Source: Bacteriovoracales bacterium (GTDB lineage: Bacteria > Bdellovibrionota > Bacteriovoracia > Bacteriovoracales > Bacteriovoracaceae). From it: a stretch of DNA of 42,732 bases. Location of the stretch: contig JAPONP010000152.1 in the NCBI GenBank assembly GCA_026713835.1, positions 1-42,732 of the forward strand, in the 5' to 3' direction. Both the position numbers and the translations under genes were made by a program. This document shows positions 24,790-32,337 of this stretch, in pieces; positions within the stretch are counted from its first letter, which is position 1, and every line of letters begins with the position of its first letter. Below the pieces are notes generated by a model. That model did no database searches. It was not told where the DNA came from and saw only the letters and a program-made list of their open reading frames with translations.

Positions 24790-25509
24790 TTATAAATAGG
24801 CAGACATTGAAGGCTCTGAAGAATGAGATGAGGCCACTTCCGTCTCTAAAATCCAAGTTCTAGTCCCAACATTGACAATACTATAGGGGGAGTTTTCCAA
24901 TTTTTCTCTTATTCTCGATATTTGTACATTGACATTATTTTCATGAATATAGGCACCCTTCCAAACACTTTGAACTATCTCATCATGACTAACGGCCCGG
25001 TCGTGGCTCGAAAAGAATTTCAGAAGCTTTCGTTCTTTTGCTGTAAGATCAATTTTATTGCTTTTAAGAAAATGGAAGACACGATTTATAGATTTATTCT
25101 TGAAAATTTTCTCCAACTTAAAGATTAACTCATTTTTCCTAAAAGGTTTAACCATAAAATCAAGGCTTCCTCCTGCCGTACACTGTCTAAAAAGATCAAG
25201 TTCGTTATAAGTTGAAACGACAAAAAACGGACATGGAAAATGTTTCTCGCCTTTTTCTTCCAGATAATCTGTAAAGAAACCATCTTCTAATTTAAGGTCG
25301 GCAATGATGAGTTCGGGAGCAGGTACACTGAAATTATAGTCTTGACTCGAATCATACACGTTTTTGCATTTGGTATTTTCCAGGTCTTCATTAAACTCTT
25401 TGAGAGAGGTATAATAAAAAGTCTGGTAAAGACAATCTAAAGTTTCACGATACACCATTTGGCATCCGGGTTCATCTTCAAGAATCCAAATGACATTACC
25501 TTTTTTCAT
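24790..25509 (-). CDS. Response regulator with OmpR/PhoB-type DNA-binding domain (copy 2)
   Basis: A 239-residue paralog of the next gene, with the same receiver layout (WILEDEPG, LIIADLKLEDGFF, VSTYNELD, MVKPFRKNEL) and the same winged helix (DLTAKERKLLKFF to VGTRTWIL). It differs by a short insert near residue 50 (KNVYDSSQDYN) and a Ser-rich C-terminal tail. GGAG lies five bases before the ATG. The two genes are separated by an AT-rich 270-base gap, so each may have its own promoter. The pair probably arose by tandem duplication. Confidence 0.88.
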   Translation of the reverse strand: MKKGNVIWILEDEPGCQMVYRETLDCLYQTFYYTSLKEFNEDLENTKCKNVYDSSQDYNFSVPAPELIIADLKLEDGFFTDYLEEKGEKHFPCPFFVVSTYNELDLFRQCTAGGSLDFMVKPFRKNELIFKLEKIFKNKSINRVFHFLKSNKIDLTAKERKLLKFFSSHDRAVSHDEIVQSVWKGAYIHENNVNVQISRIREKLENSPYSIVNVGTRTWILETEVASSHSSEPSMSAYL

Positions 25510-26007
25510 GCTTTCTCCATAATCAATTGATAAAATGAACTGCTGGATGGAAAAAATTTGTTATGGAAGTCCATATTCTCAATTTTTGTTAAAATAAATT
25601 TATTTCTAAAAGAAAAATATTGAATCAGTATTTGCTTGCTTTGAAAGAATACGCTCCTAGTCAACCGAGTAAATTTTTGTTTAACAAACATTTATTGAAT
25701 AACATCCTTGTGAATCTAAAAAACCAATGTTATGAAAAGCAAATTTTTATACTCTCTTTATAAGCTCGATTTACACACTGCAAGAAGCAACGATCTATAT
25801 CAGATTCACAACAGTATTTCTCCCGGAAGGGTAAATTTTTCATAGCAGAAAACCTCCCACATAGACTCAGCGCACCTTTATGCCGATCAAAACGACGGGC
25901 CATGGCTCTTTTTGGATGATTTTACCCGATTTTTTCACTCAAGTTTTTATTTCTCTCGTCCGAAGGCATGGTCAACCTAGAAAACACCTTTTTGGAGGAG
26001 ATGACCT
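25510..26007. other. AT-rich intergenic region, no gene recognised
   Basis: About 500 bases, clearly more AT-rich than its surroundings up to about 25830. TTTGTT / AACAAA arms at about 25675-25687 form a small palindrome. No convincing ORF, tRNA or transposon end was seen. It must hold the promoters of the minus-strand regulator and of the plus-strand small lipoprotein; it could hide a small RNA, but nothing in the sequence shows one. Confidence 0.4.
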
Positions 26008-26241
26008 ATGAAATTTTTTTCCCTATTTTTTACCCTTATCTTGCTTTTGGGTTGTTCCTCAAAACCCCTCGAAAGGAATTTAGCCTCAAATCGAGGTCTT
26101 CATTGCCATTTGAAAAAGCATCCCTCAAAAGACTACTACCAAGTCTATTATAAGGATAGGCTGCTTTTTGACCATTGGTATGATGAAGCCTATGCCATGA
26201 AACTCATGATGCGATCAGCGAAAATGGGCAAATGTGACTAA
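26008..26241 (+). CDS. Small lipoprotein of unknown function
   Basis: A 77-residue lipoprotein: the signal peptide ends at LLLGC with SS at +2/+3, which favours the outer membrane by the usual Lol rule. The mature part is basic, with several Tyr and His (YYQVYYKDRLLFDHWYDEAYA) and two Cys that could pair. A very strong ribosome site (GGAGGAG) precedes the ATG. No family recognised. Confidence 0.75.
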   Translation: MKFFSLFFTLILLLGCSSKPLERNLASNRGLHCHLKKHPSKDYYQVYYKDRLLFDHWYDEAYAMKLMMRSAKMGKCD

Positions 26242-26308
26242 TTGAGGTATTTTTTACATTATATAGGCCACTAATCAATGCTTGACCGACAGACGAGGAA
26301 GGCTTTAG

Positions 26309-26854
26309 ATGATAACGATCCTATCGGGAACAAATCGCAACGATTCCATGACATTAAAGGTGGCCGCCATCGCCCACAGCTATTACGAAGGCCTCCACAT
26401 TCCATCCCAAATTTGCGATCTCAATCGGCTTCCCAAGGGTCTATTTGAGCCGGAGCATTATTGGAATACCCCAAAGGAATTTGCCCCCTTTCAAAAGATG
26501 ATCCTCGATACGGACGGTCTCGTGACGATCGTTCCGGAATACAATGGAGGGATACCGGGGGCCTTGAAGTATTTTATCGATCTGCTCAAATTCCCCGAAA
26601 GTTTACAGGGCAAGCCGGCTTGCTTTGTGGGGGTAGCCGCCGGTCGTTTTGGTGCCCTAAGATCCATGGAACAATTGGAGATGGTCTTTCAATATAGGGG
26701 GGCCCATCTCTACGGCAAAAGGGCCATGTTTATGGATGTGGAGAACAAGCTCGATAAGGAAGGGGATCGTATCACAGATGGTTTTACCAAGGAGGTTTTT
26801 GAGGAAACCCTTTTGGGATTTTCCAAGTTTTCTCAACGGCTTAAAGATCTTTGA
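26309..26854 (+). CDS. NADPH-dependent FMN reductase family protein
   Basis: Flavodoxin-fold reductase of 181 residues. The phosphate-binding loop is SGTNRNDS (about 5-12). PEYNGGIPGALKYFIDLL (about 75-92) is the FMN-isoalloxazine loop typical of the SsuE/ChrR/azoreductase group. Cytoplasmic, with no signal peptide. The natural substrate (quinone, chromate, azo dye or free FMN) cannot be deduced. It stands alone between a small lipoprotein and the operon at 26993. Confidence 0.88.
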   Translation: MITILSGTNRNDSMTLKVAAIAHSYYEGLHIPSQICDLNRLPKGLFEPEHYWNTPKEFAPFQKMILDTDGLVTIVPEYNGGIPGALKYFIDLLKFPESLQGKPACFVGVAAGRFGALRSMEQLEMVFQYRGAHLYGKRAMFMDVENKLDKEGDRITDGFTKEVFEETLLGFSKFSQRLKDL

Positions 26855-26875
26855 TGTTCCGTACTCTTCCAAATA

Positions 26876-26890
26876 GTGTAAAAATTTCAC
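26876..26890. promoter_or_regulatory. Recurrent GTGTAAAA palindrome, copy 3
   Basis: GTGTAAAAATTTCAC lies 17 bases upstream of the -35 hexamer at 26908. It differs by one base from the copy at 5613. The position upstream of -35 would suit an activator site. Confidence 0.35.
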
Positions 26891-26907
26891 CGCAATTTCT
26901 AATTTTC

Positions 26908-26935
26908 TTGACTCCCGGCCTTTTTCCACTATAGT
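26908..26935 (+). promoter_or_regulatory. Promoter of the TatT-like / barrel / lipoprotein operon
   Basis: TTGACT (26908-26913), a 16-base spacer and TATAGT (26930-26935), followed by GGG. The same arrangement (TTGACC, 16 bases, TATGAT, GGG) occurs at 40108-40135, suggesting one housekeeping sigma factor for both envelope genes. Confidence 0.6.
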
Positions 26936-26992
26936 GGGCCGATATTATCCGAAAATTTAGATATCTTTAATAACGACGAAAGGAGAAACTGC

Positions 26993-27769
26993 ATGAAATC
27001 TTTTATCTTGATGATCGCCACGGCACTGAACTTCAGCGTATTGGCCGACACCGTCGAGAAGGCAGATGCCCTCTATGGTGCCAGAGGGGAAAATATGGAG
27101 AATGCGACTCAAGCGGCCCTCATCTATGAAACCTTGGCCGCTAAGGAAGCGGAGAATATGGCCAAGGCCGCCTTGTGGATCAAGCAAAGCCGCGCCATCT
27201 ATTATGTCGCTGTCAAAGAAGATGCGAAGATTATCTATAAGAAAGCCGCCGTACCGGCCCAAGCCGCTGCCGAGCTTTTTCCCGAACCCGAAACTCTCGA
27301 AGAAGAAGAACTCAAGGCCAAAGCCCTCTACTGGTATGGAACCAATGTGGCCCGTACGGGTAGTGTGATCAACCCCAGGCCCGCCTACAAGTCTGTGGAG
27401 ATCATGAAGGCCATTATCGAAATGGGTTATGAGCATATCTACGATTATGGCCCTTACCGGGTTTTAGGGCGTATCCGACATAAGGCTCCGGATTTTTTGC
27501 CTCTAGGGAGTAAGGAAGAAGCGGAAGTTTTTTTGGGCAAAGCCTTTGAAAATACTCTGGTCTCCGAGGAAGTTTCCGTCTCGAGATACGGACTTAATAA
27601 CCTCTATTACGCCCAAACTCTCAAGGCCCGAGGGAAGAAGAGCCGAGGTTGTGAAATCCTAGGACTCTTTGTCCGGCAAGACCCTGAGGCATTGAATAGG
27701 GATCGCATTCCCGAGACCAAAGATGAAATCGAGGAAGCCCGGGCCTGGATTCAAGAATCGGGATGTTAA
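26993..27769 (+). CDS. Secreted TatT-like tetratricopeptide protein (copy 1)
   Basis: A 258-residue periplasmic protein with a cleavable signal peptide (residues 1-18, SVLA before DTV). The helical body resembles the TRAP-transporter-associated TatT family: ADALYGARGE, then repeated Ala-rich helices, then AKALYWYGTNVAR and HIYDYGPYRVLGRI, the best-conserved segment. AAAGGAGAAA precedes the ATG. It is the first gene of an operon with an outer-membrane barrel and a lipoprotein. No TRAP membrane subunits are present, so it may instead be a structural partner of the barrel. A paralog lies at 30179-31180. Confidence 0.72.
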   Translation: MKSFILMIATALNFSVLADTVEKADALYGARGENMENATQAALIYETLAAKEAENMAKAALWIKQSRAIYYVAVKEDAKIIYKKAAVPAQAAAELFPEPETLEEEELKAKALYWYGTNVARTGSVINPRPAYKSVEIMKAIIEMGYEHIYDYGPYRVLGRIRHKAPDFLPLGSKEEAEVFLGKAFENTLVSEEVSVSRYGLNNLYYAQTLKARGKKSRGCEILGLFVRQDPEALNRDRIPETKDEIEEARAWIQESGC

Positions 27770-27806
27770 TTTAACTCAGGCGACCTTGCCCAAGGGGGAG
27801 GATTTT

Positions 27807-29075
27807 ATGAGACTTCACAAAATATCGGCCATTTTTTTCCTTCTCCTCTCCATGGGGCCCCCCGTCGGTTGGGGGGGCAATCTCTCCGCTCCCGTGAGCT
27901 TTGACAGTGCGGACATCCTGCCAAAAGGTGTTCGGAATCTGCGCTACAACTCCATCCTAGGAGGGGCCAATGACAAATTCGGCCCCACGGGTTCCGTGGT
28001 CGGAGTCGGTGATGCCATGAACTTGGAGGTCAGCTACCAACGTCTCATCGACGGCCAAAACACCGAAGAGGAAAGGGGGATTTTGCAGGGCTATTTGGAA
28101 AGGCACGATCGAGGCATGGATGGAATTGCCGGGAAAACCACGGGAGAGGTCAATGTGGCCGTGGATGCCCAAGTGCCCATCTTGGCCTGGGGGATCACCG
28201 ATAAATGGACTATGGCCATGGTCGTCCCCGTCGTCACCATCCAAACCCATGTGGATACGGGCTTTGTGGCCTCCAATGATCTTCAAAAAATCGCCACTCA
28301 GCTCGTGGGCGAGGGTAAGGGTTTTAAGGCCAAAGAGGTGAAGCAAAAGACGGATGCGGCCATCTCCGATAAAAACGACAAATACGGTTACGATCCTCTC
28401 CCCCGTCCCCTCACCTCTAGGGAGCAGACTTCTTTGGGAGATATTCGCCTCATCAATAAAATTCAGCTTGCCAAAAAAACGGACTACACATTGACCTTTG
28501 TCAACGAATTGACCCTGCCTACCGGGCGAACCGTCGATATCGACCAAGCCGTAGATGTGGCCACCGGAGACGGCCAATTCGATCTTTCCCTTGGGGCCGT
28601 GGCCGCCTATCGTTTGAGTGAGCGAAGTTCATTTTGGTCGAGACTCGGCTACACTTGGCAAGTTTCGGATCGGGTGGCCCGAAGGGTTCCGCAAGATGGA
28701 GACAGTTCCCTTTCTCCCGATTTAGACGGGCAAGTCATACGGGATTTGGGCAACTCCCTTTACGCAAGTGTCGGGGGTTCTGTCGATATCTATAAAGGTA
28801 TCGTCTTAAAAGGCCAATACGCTTTTCAGTACAAGGGAGCCGATGAATACGAAGGGGACAAATATGAATCCTATCGATATGATTTCTTGGGAAAAAATAC
28901 GAAACAAAGGCTTCACTCCCTTCAACTGGGAATCAATTATTCCACCGTTTCTCTCTTTCGCCAGAAGAAATTCCCCCTTCCTTTGGATTTTAATTTGATC
29001 TCTGCCATCCCTCTTGCGGGAGAAAACGTCGTCAAAGATTCTTCGGTTGTGGCCGAAGCGGCGGTCTTTTTTTAA
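27807..29075 (+). CDS. Predicted outer-membrane beta-barrel protein
   Basis: A 422-residue protein. The start ATG 27807 follows GGGGGAGG; the frame is open upstream to 27723, but that part overlaps the previous gene and is not signal-like. The signal peptide runs to about residue 22 (PPVGWGG). The body alternates polar and hydrophobic residues with many Tyr and Gly turns and ends in ...VFF, the C-terminal aromatic that directs barrel assembly. A charged insert (about 135-200) may form a long loop or plug. The exact family is not recognised; a channel for the TatT-like partner is a reasonable guess. Confidence 0.75.
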   Translation: MRLHKISAIFFLLLSMGPPVGWGGNLSAPVSFDSADILPKGVRNLRYNSILGGANDKFGPTGSVVGVGDAMNLEVSYQRLIDGQNTEEERGILQGYLERHDRGMDGIAGKTTGEVNVAVDAQVPILAWGITDKWTMAMVVPVVTIQTHVDTGFVASNDLQKIATQLVGEGKGFKAKEVKQKTDAAISDKNDKYGYDPLPRPLTSREQTSLGDIRLINKIQLAKKTDYTLTFVNELTLPTGRTVDIDQAVDVATGDGQFDLSLGAVAAYRLSERSSFWSRLGYTWQVSDRVARRVPQDGDSSLSPDLDGQVIRDLGNSLYASVGGSVDIYKGIVLKGQYAFQYKGADEYEGDKYESYRYDFLGKNTKQRLHSLQLGINYSTVSLFRQKKFPLPLDFNLISAIPLAGENVVKDSSVVAEAAVFF

Positions 29076-29088
29076 TTTAGGATAGGAG

Positions 29089-30195
29089 TTGATGATGATG
29101 ACTATGATGAAAAAGCACAAAACACTTCTTCCCCTTGCCTCTCTCTCCATCCTTTTTGCCCTGACGGCGATGTCTTGCAACGATATTCGCTACGATACGG
29201 CCCCCAAAAACGGTATCCAATTGCCCATGATTGGGGCCCTTGGCATTGAAACCTCTAAGATAAGAAAGGCCCCGGATACGGTAACGGCTTTTTTGTGGCC
29301 CAGTGAAGTCTATTTTGAAAGAGAGCAAGAACTCGGTTTTTTAAGCGACTTTGAGGACTACCAAACTTTTATTCAAAAGACATCTGCTGCAGTGACTTTG
29401 GCCAGTGACGAATTTGATGAATGGACTCTGATCGGTTTTAAAGAAAGCAAGGAAATCGAAAAAGAACTCAAAGACCTCGAAAATGCGCCCATTCGAAAGC
29501 AGATCGCTTCCTTGAACGAAAATCTTAGGGAGCTTCGCAAACAAGGGGAAAGCGGCAAAGAGGAGGCCAAACGGGTTTTTCGCGAAAAGAGAGCATTGGA
29601 AAAGGGAGAAGAACTCGCTCGCATAAAAGAAAGAGAGTCGGCCCTGAACGATCGTCTTCAAAGGATCAGTGCAGAACAGGTCGAGAGAGTGGCCAGGATT
29701 CAGGAGGCCCTCGACCCCCATGCCGTTACCATACAACTCGATGATGCAAAAAATCCCATTTTGGATTCCTACGATTATCCCTTGCGAAGTCTAAACGAGA
29801 AGGCCCAAATCAATTGGATCAAAACCTATCAAAATACGGCGGCCGAAAAAAATATCTTTGAGATCGACCCACAAAACATTCACATTCAGCTAGGGGAATG
29901 GAATGGATCTCAAGTTTACAAGACCCATTACCTCCCCCAAGAAGAGGGTGGTGGGCTTCATCCCGATAGCTCCATTTACGATGTCAGTTTTTCCTCCGAT
30001 GAGGTCTTGAAGTTTAAATTTCGAGAAAGAGACGAACGGGAGAATGAGACGGGTCGAATTTTTGAATTTATCCTGCAACGATCATTATTTGATCGTCACG
30101 TTCGTTTTGTGGGAGATATCCTCGTGACGATTCGAGATGAGGTGGTTCGAAGAGGACAGATGAAGGTTATCCTGGTCAATGATGGAGAAGAATAA
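29089..30195 (+). CDS. Lipoprotein with central coiled coil
   Basis: A 368-residue lipoprotein. The signal peptide ends at ALTAMSC with NDIR following. Residues about 110-215 are a highly charged Glu/Lys/Arg/Leu coiled coil; the C-terminal part (215-368) is a mixed domain with alternating strands. An AGGAG precedes a run of ATG codons (29089, 29092, 29095), so the exact start is uncertain by a few residues. Third gene of the operon after the TatT-like protein and the barrel. It could bridge the membrane and the barrel across the periplasm. No known family. Confidence 0.75.
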   Translation: MMMMTMMKKHKTLLPLASLSILFALTAMSCNDIRYDTAPKNGIQLPMIGALGIETSKIRKAPDTVTAFLWPSEVYFEREQELGFLSDFEDYQTFIQKTSAAVTLASDEFDEWTLIGFKESKEIEKELKDLENAPIRKQIASLNENLRELRKQGESGKEEAKRVFREKRALEKGEELARIKERESALNDRLQRISAEQVERVARIQEALDPHAVTIQLDDAKNPILDSYDYPLRSLNEKAQINWIKTYQNTAAEKNIFEIDPQNIHIQLGEWNGSQVYKTHYLPQEEGGGLHPDSSIYDVSFSSDEVLKFKFRERDERENETGRIFEFILQRSLFDRHVRFVGDILVTIRDEVVRRGQMKVILVNDGEE

Positions 30196-31180
30196 AAAGG
30201 TAACTACTCGCACCTCTAGCAAAAACTGTAATAAAGGCAAGGTAACTGTTCTCCACCCGGATAAGATTGGTAGGAGGCAACGAGGAGCGACTGAGGCGTG
30301 CTTCCTGCACGTCGCAAGGAAGCGACAAGGCAGTCGACTGCCAAGATTGCCGGGGGGTGAGCAGTTACATAAAAAGAGAGATTCGACAATAATAAGATCC
30401 TCTCACTCCCTTCTTTTATTCCTTACCCTGACATTTAGCTTTAATGTATGGGCCAATTCTATCAAAACGGCCGATGCCCTCTTTTTGGCAAGAGGAGACG
30501 ATCCAAAAAACGCCCTTCAGGCTGCAAAGATCTATGGAAACTTAGCCGCCGAAAAGATAAACCCCTTGGACAAAGGGACGTTACTATTTAAACAGTGCTT
30601 TGCCCTCCACTATGTGGTCACCATGAAAGAGGATAAGGAGCTTTCAAAAAGAGCTTCTCTGGCCGCCAAGACCGCTTCGGATCTTTTTCCTGATCCGGAA
30701 ACCTTTGAAGAAGAAGAGCTTAAGGCCAAGGCCCTTCTTTGTTACGGGGTTCATTCGGCCCTCATGGGAAGTACGGTCAATGCCATTCCGGTCTATAAGT
30801 CGGCAGAGGCCATGAAAAAAATCATCGAAATGGGCCATGGAGAAATCTATGATTACGGCCCTTACCAGGTTTTAGGACGCATTAAATTCATGGCCCCCCA
30901 GTCCCTACTTTTAGGGGACAAAAAAGAAGCTGAATACATTTTGGCCAAAGCCTTTGAAAAGACGTTGATTTCTAAAGAACTGCCCATATCCAAAAACGGG
31001 CTCAATAATTTATTTTACGCCCAGGCCCTCGACGCCGTAGGAAAGAAGGAAAGGGCCTGTGAAATCCTAAAACTTTTCGTGGAACAGGACCCCAAGACCT
31101 TACATGAGGATCGCATTCCCGAAACCAAACATGAAATGAAAGAGGCCCGAACCTGGCTTCGAGAATCAAACTGCTGGTAA
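30179..31180 (+). CDS. TatT-like paralog (copy 2), with miniature-element sequence at both ends
   Basis: Residues about 92-333 align along their whole length with the protein at 26993 (ADALFLARGDD, FPDPETFEEEELKAKALL, EIYDYGPYQVLGRIK, DRIPETKHE). The signal-type segment is SLLLFLTLTFSFNVWA. Ahead of it there is no in-frame ATG or GTG except at 30179/30182, inside the previous gene. The intervening residues are translated from the family-B element at 30242-30368, and a TTG at 30347 inside that element is the nearest alternative start. The stop TAA belongs to the next element (GTAAC at 31177). The gene thus borrows its stop, and probably its start, from mobile sequence, and may be poorly expressed or decaying. 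Confidence 0.6.
   Translation: MMEKNKKVTTRTSSKNCNKGKVTVLHPDKIGRRQRGATEACFLHVARKRQGSRLPRLPGGEQLHKKRDSTIIRSSHSLLLFLTLTFSFNVWANSIKTADALFLARGDDPKNALQAAKIYGNLAAEKINPLDKGTLLFKQCFALHYVVTMKEDKELSKRASLAAKTASDLFPDPETFEEEELKAKALLCYGVHSALMGSTVNAIPVYKSAEAMKKIIEMGHGEIYDYGPYQVLGRIKFMAPQSLLLGDKKEAEYILAKAFEKTLISKELPISKNGLNNLFYAQALDAVGKKERACEILKLFVEQDPKTLHEDRIPETKHEMKEARTWLRESNCW
30200..30226. repeat. Family-B outer inverted repeat, left copy
   Basis: It begins GTAACTACTCGC and continues with CTCTAGCAAAAAC. It matches the inverse of 31267-31293 at 25 of 27 positions. It sits five bases after the stop of the lipoprotein gene. Confidence 0.8.
30242..30368. mobile_element. Miniature inverted-repeat element, family B, copy 1
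   Basis: A 127-bp element bounded by GTAACTGTTCTCCACCCGG and the near-inverse CCGGGGGGTGAGCAGTTAC. The interior has CTTCC / GGAAG arms (30301-30322) and the perfect palindrome GGCAGTCGACTGCC (30329-30342), so it would fold strongly as RNA or single-stranded DNA. No protein is encoded, although the host gene's frame reads through it. Confidence 0.72.
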
Positions 31181-31293
31181 CTTCTCGCCCATTCGGCGAT
31201 CTGAGCGGTCATCTCATCCAAATGGGTAGGCTGTGGGCCATGGCCCACAGCCTACCCGCTGTTGTCGTTTTTGCTAGAGATGCGAGCAGTTAC
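31177..31293. mobile_element. Miniature inverted-repeat element, family B, copy 2
   Basis: A 117-bp element with ends GTAACTTCTCGC (31177-31188) and GCGAGCAGTTAC (31282-31293), inverse of each other except for one base. Its centre is a 34-bp perfect palindrome. The left GTAAC supplies TAA to the TatT-like paralog and the right GTTAC supplies TAA (minus strand) to the iron-transporter ATPase gene. Confidence 0.78.
31224..31257. repeat. Perfect 34-bp palindrome
   Basis: Half-site GGGTAGGCTGTGGGCCA, followed immediately by its exact complement with no spacer. It could extrude as a cruciform, or act as a bidirectional transcription barrier between two convergent genes; there is no U-tract. Confidence 0.9.
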
Positions 31294-32336
31294 TGAAGAA
31301 GAACGAGATGGGCCGAGTCGATATCGAAGGCCACCTCATCCCATTCTTTAAAGCTCAAAGTCGTCGGTGTCACGATACGAAAGGGCCGTCCATTCTTATT
31401 CAAGAGGATGGTTTGGAGGTGGGCGCAAGGGCCAAGCTTTTCAACTGTGGCACGGTAGGGGCCTTCATGCCAGCGCAACCCCTCGGGACGAAGATAGAGT
31501 TTGAGAGAAGTGAGAGGGCCCTTCCCTTCGTAGGGGTTCTGGAGTTTAAGAGGGCCAAAGAGAGAGGATTCCACCAGGTCACGTCCCACAGCTCGCCCTT
31601 CAATGGGAATCCAACTCCCCAGGAAGTCAGCCGTCCAGGCTTTTTTGGGGACCTCAAAAAGTTCTTTTGGGGGAGCGCATTCTACTTTTTCCCCACGATT
31701 GATGAGGAGAATGAAATCGCTTACGGACAAAGCATCCTCTCGGTCGTGAAGGACGAAAAGAGAACTCATTTTAAGTTCTTTGAGGTAGGAGATGAGTTCT
31801 TCGCGCATTTTCATTCGGGTCGGAGTGTCGAGGGCACTAAAGGGCTCATCGAATAAAAGGAGCCGAGGACGAGTGATCAAGGTTCGGGCCATGGCGACCC
31901 GTTGCTTTTGTCCCCCGGACAAAGCGGAAGGCCCTCGCTCCAACAAATCGGAAATGTTAAAAAGATCCACCAAAGGATCTAGCCTTTTGTTTTGTTCTTT
32001 GGTCGAAAGGCGAAAGATGCCAAAGAGAATATTGTCTCGAACCGAAAGGTGGGAGAAGAGGGCCGGATCTTGAAAGACCATGGAAACGGGTCTTTTTTGA
32101 GGGGCCTTGAAAAAACCACCTCCGGATAATAGGGTTTTTGAAAGTTTGATCTCTCCTGCGTCCGGAATTTCATGGCCTGCGATCATTTTCAAAATCGTCG
32201 TCTTCCCATGACCGCTCGGCCCAAGAAGGGAGAGGATTTGTCCCTCCTCCAGTTGAAAAGAGAGAGCATTGACACAGGGGCGATTTTGTCCCGGATAGGT
32301 TTTGCTCAAATGGGAGACTTCCAGTAAAGGGGTCAT
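31290..32336 (-). CDS. fbpC: Iron(III) ABC transporter ATPase
   Basis: A 348-residue ATPase of the FbpC/PotA class. Walker A is GPSGHGKTT (39-47), with His where Cys or Ser is usual. It also has signature LSGGQKQRVAMARTL, Walker B LLLFDEPFSALD and H-loop VLHDREDA. The C-terminal 110 residues form a TOBE-type regulatory domain. The start lies one base after the permease stop. The final TAA lies inside a family-B element end, so the 3' end may have been reset by insertion. Assignment to iron rests mainly on the binding protein two genes upstream. Confidence 0.87.
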   Translation of the reverse strand: MTPLLEVSHLSKTYPGQNRPCVNALSFQLEEGQILSLLGPSGHGKTTILKMIAGHEIPDAGEIKLSKTLLSGGGFFKAPQKRPVSMVFQDPALFSHLSVRDNILFGIFRLSTKEQNKRLDPLVDLFNISDLLERGPSALSGGQKQRVAMARTLITRPRLLLFDEPFSALDTPTRMKMREELISYLKELKMSSLFVLHDREDALSVSDFILLINRGEKVECAPPKELFEVPKKAWTADFLGSWIPIEGRAVGRDLVESSLFGPLKLQNPYEGKGPLTSLKLYLRPEGLRWHEGPYRATVEKLGPCAHLQTILLNKNGRPFRIVTPTTLSFKEWDEVAFDIDSAHLVLLQ

Positions 32337-32337
32337 C

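Noticed and set aside
25968-26153. Alternative ORF overlapping the small lipoprotein gene
   Set aside because: It is out of frame with a strong ribosome site and lipobox at 26008; its composition is that of a shadow frame.
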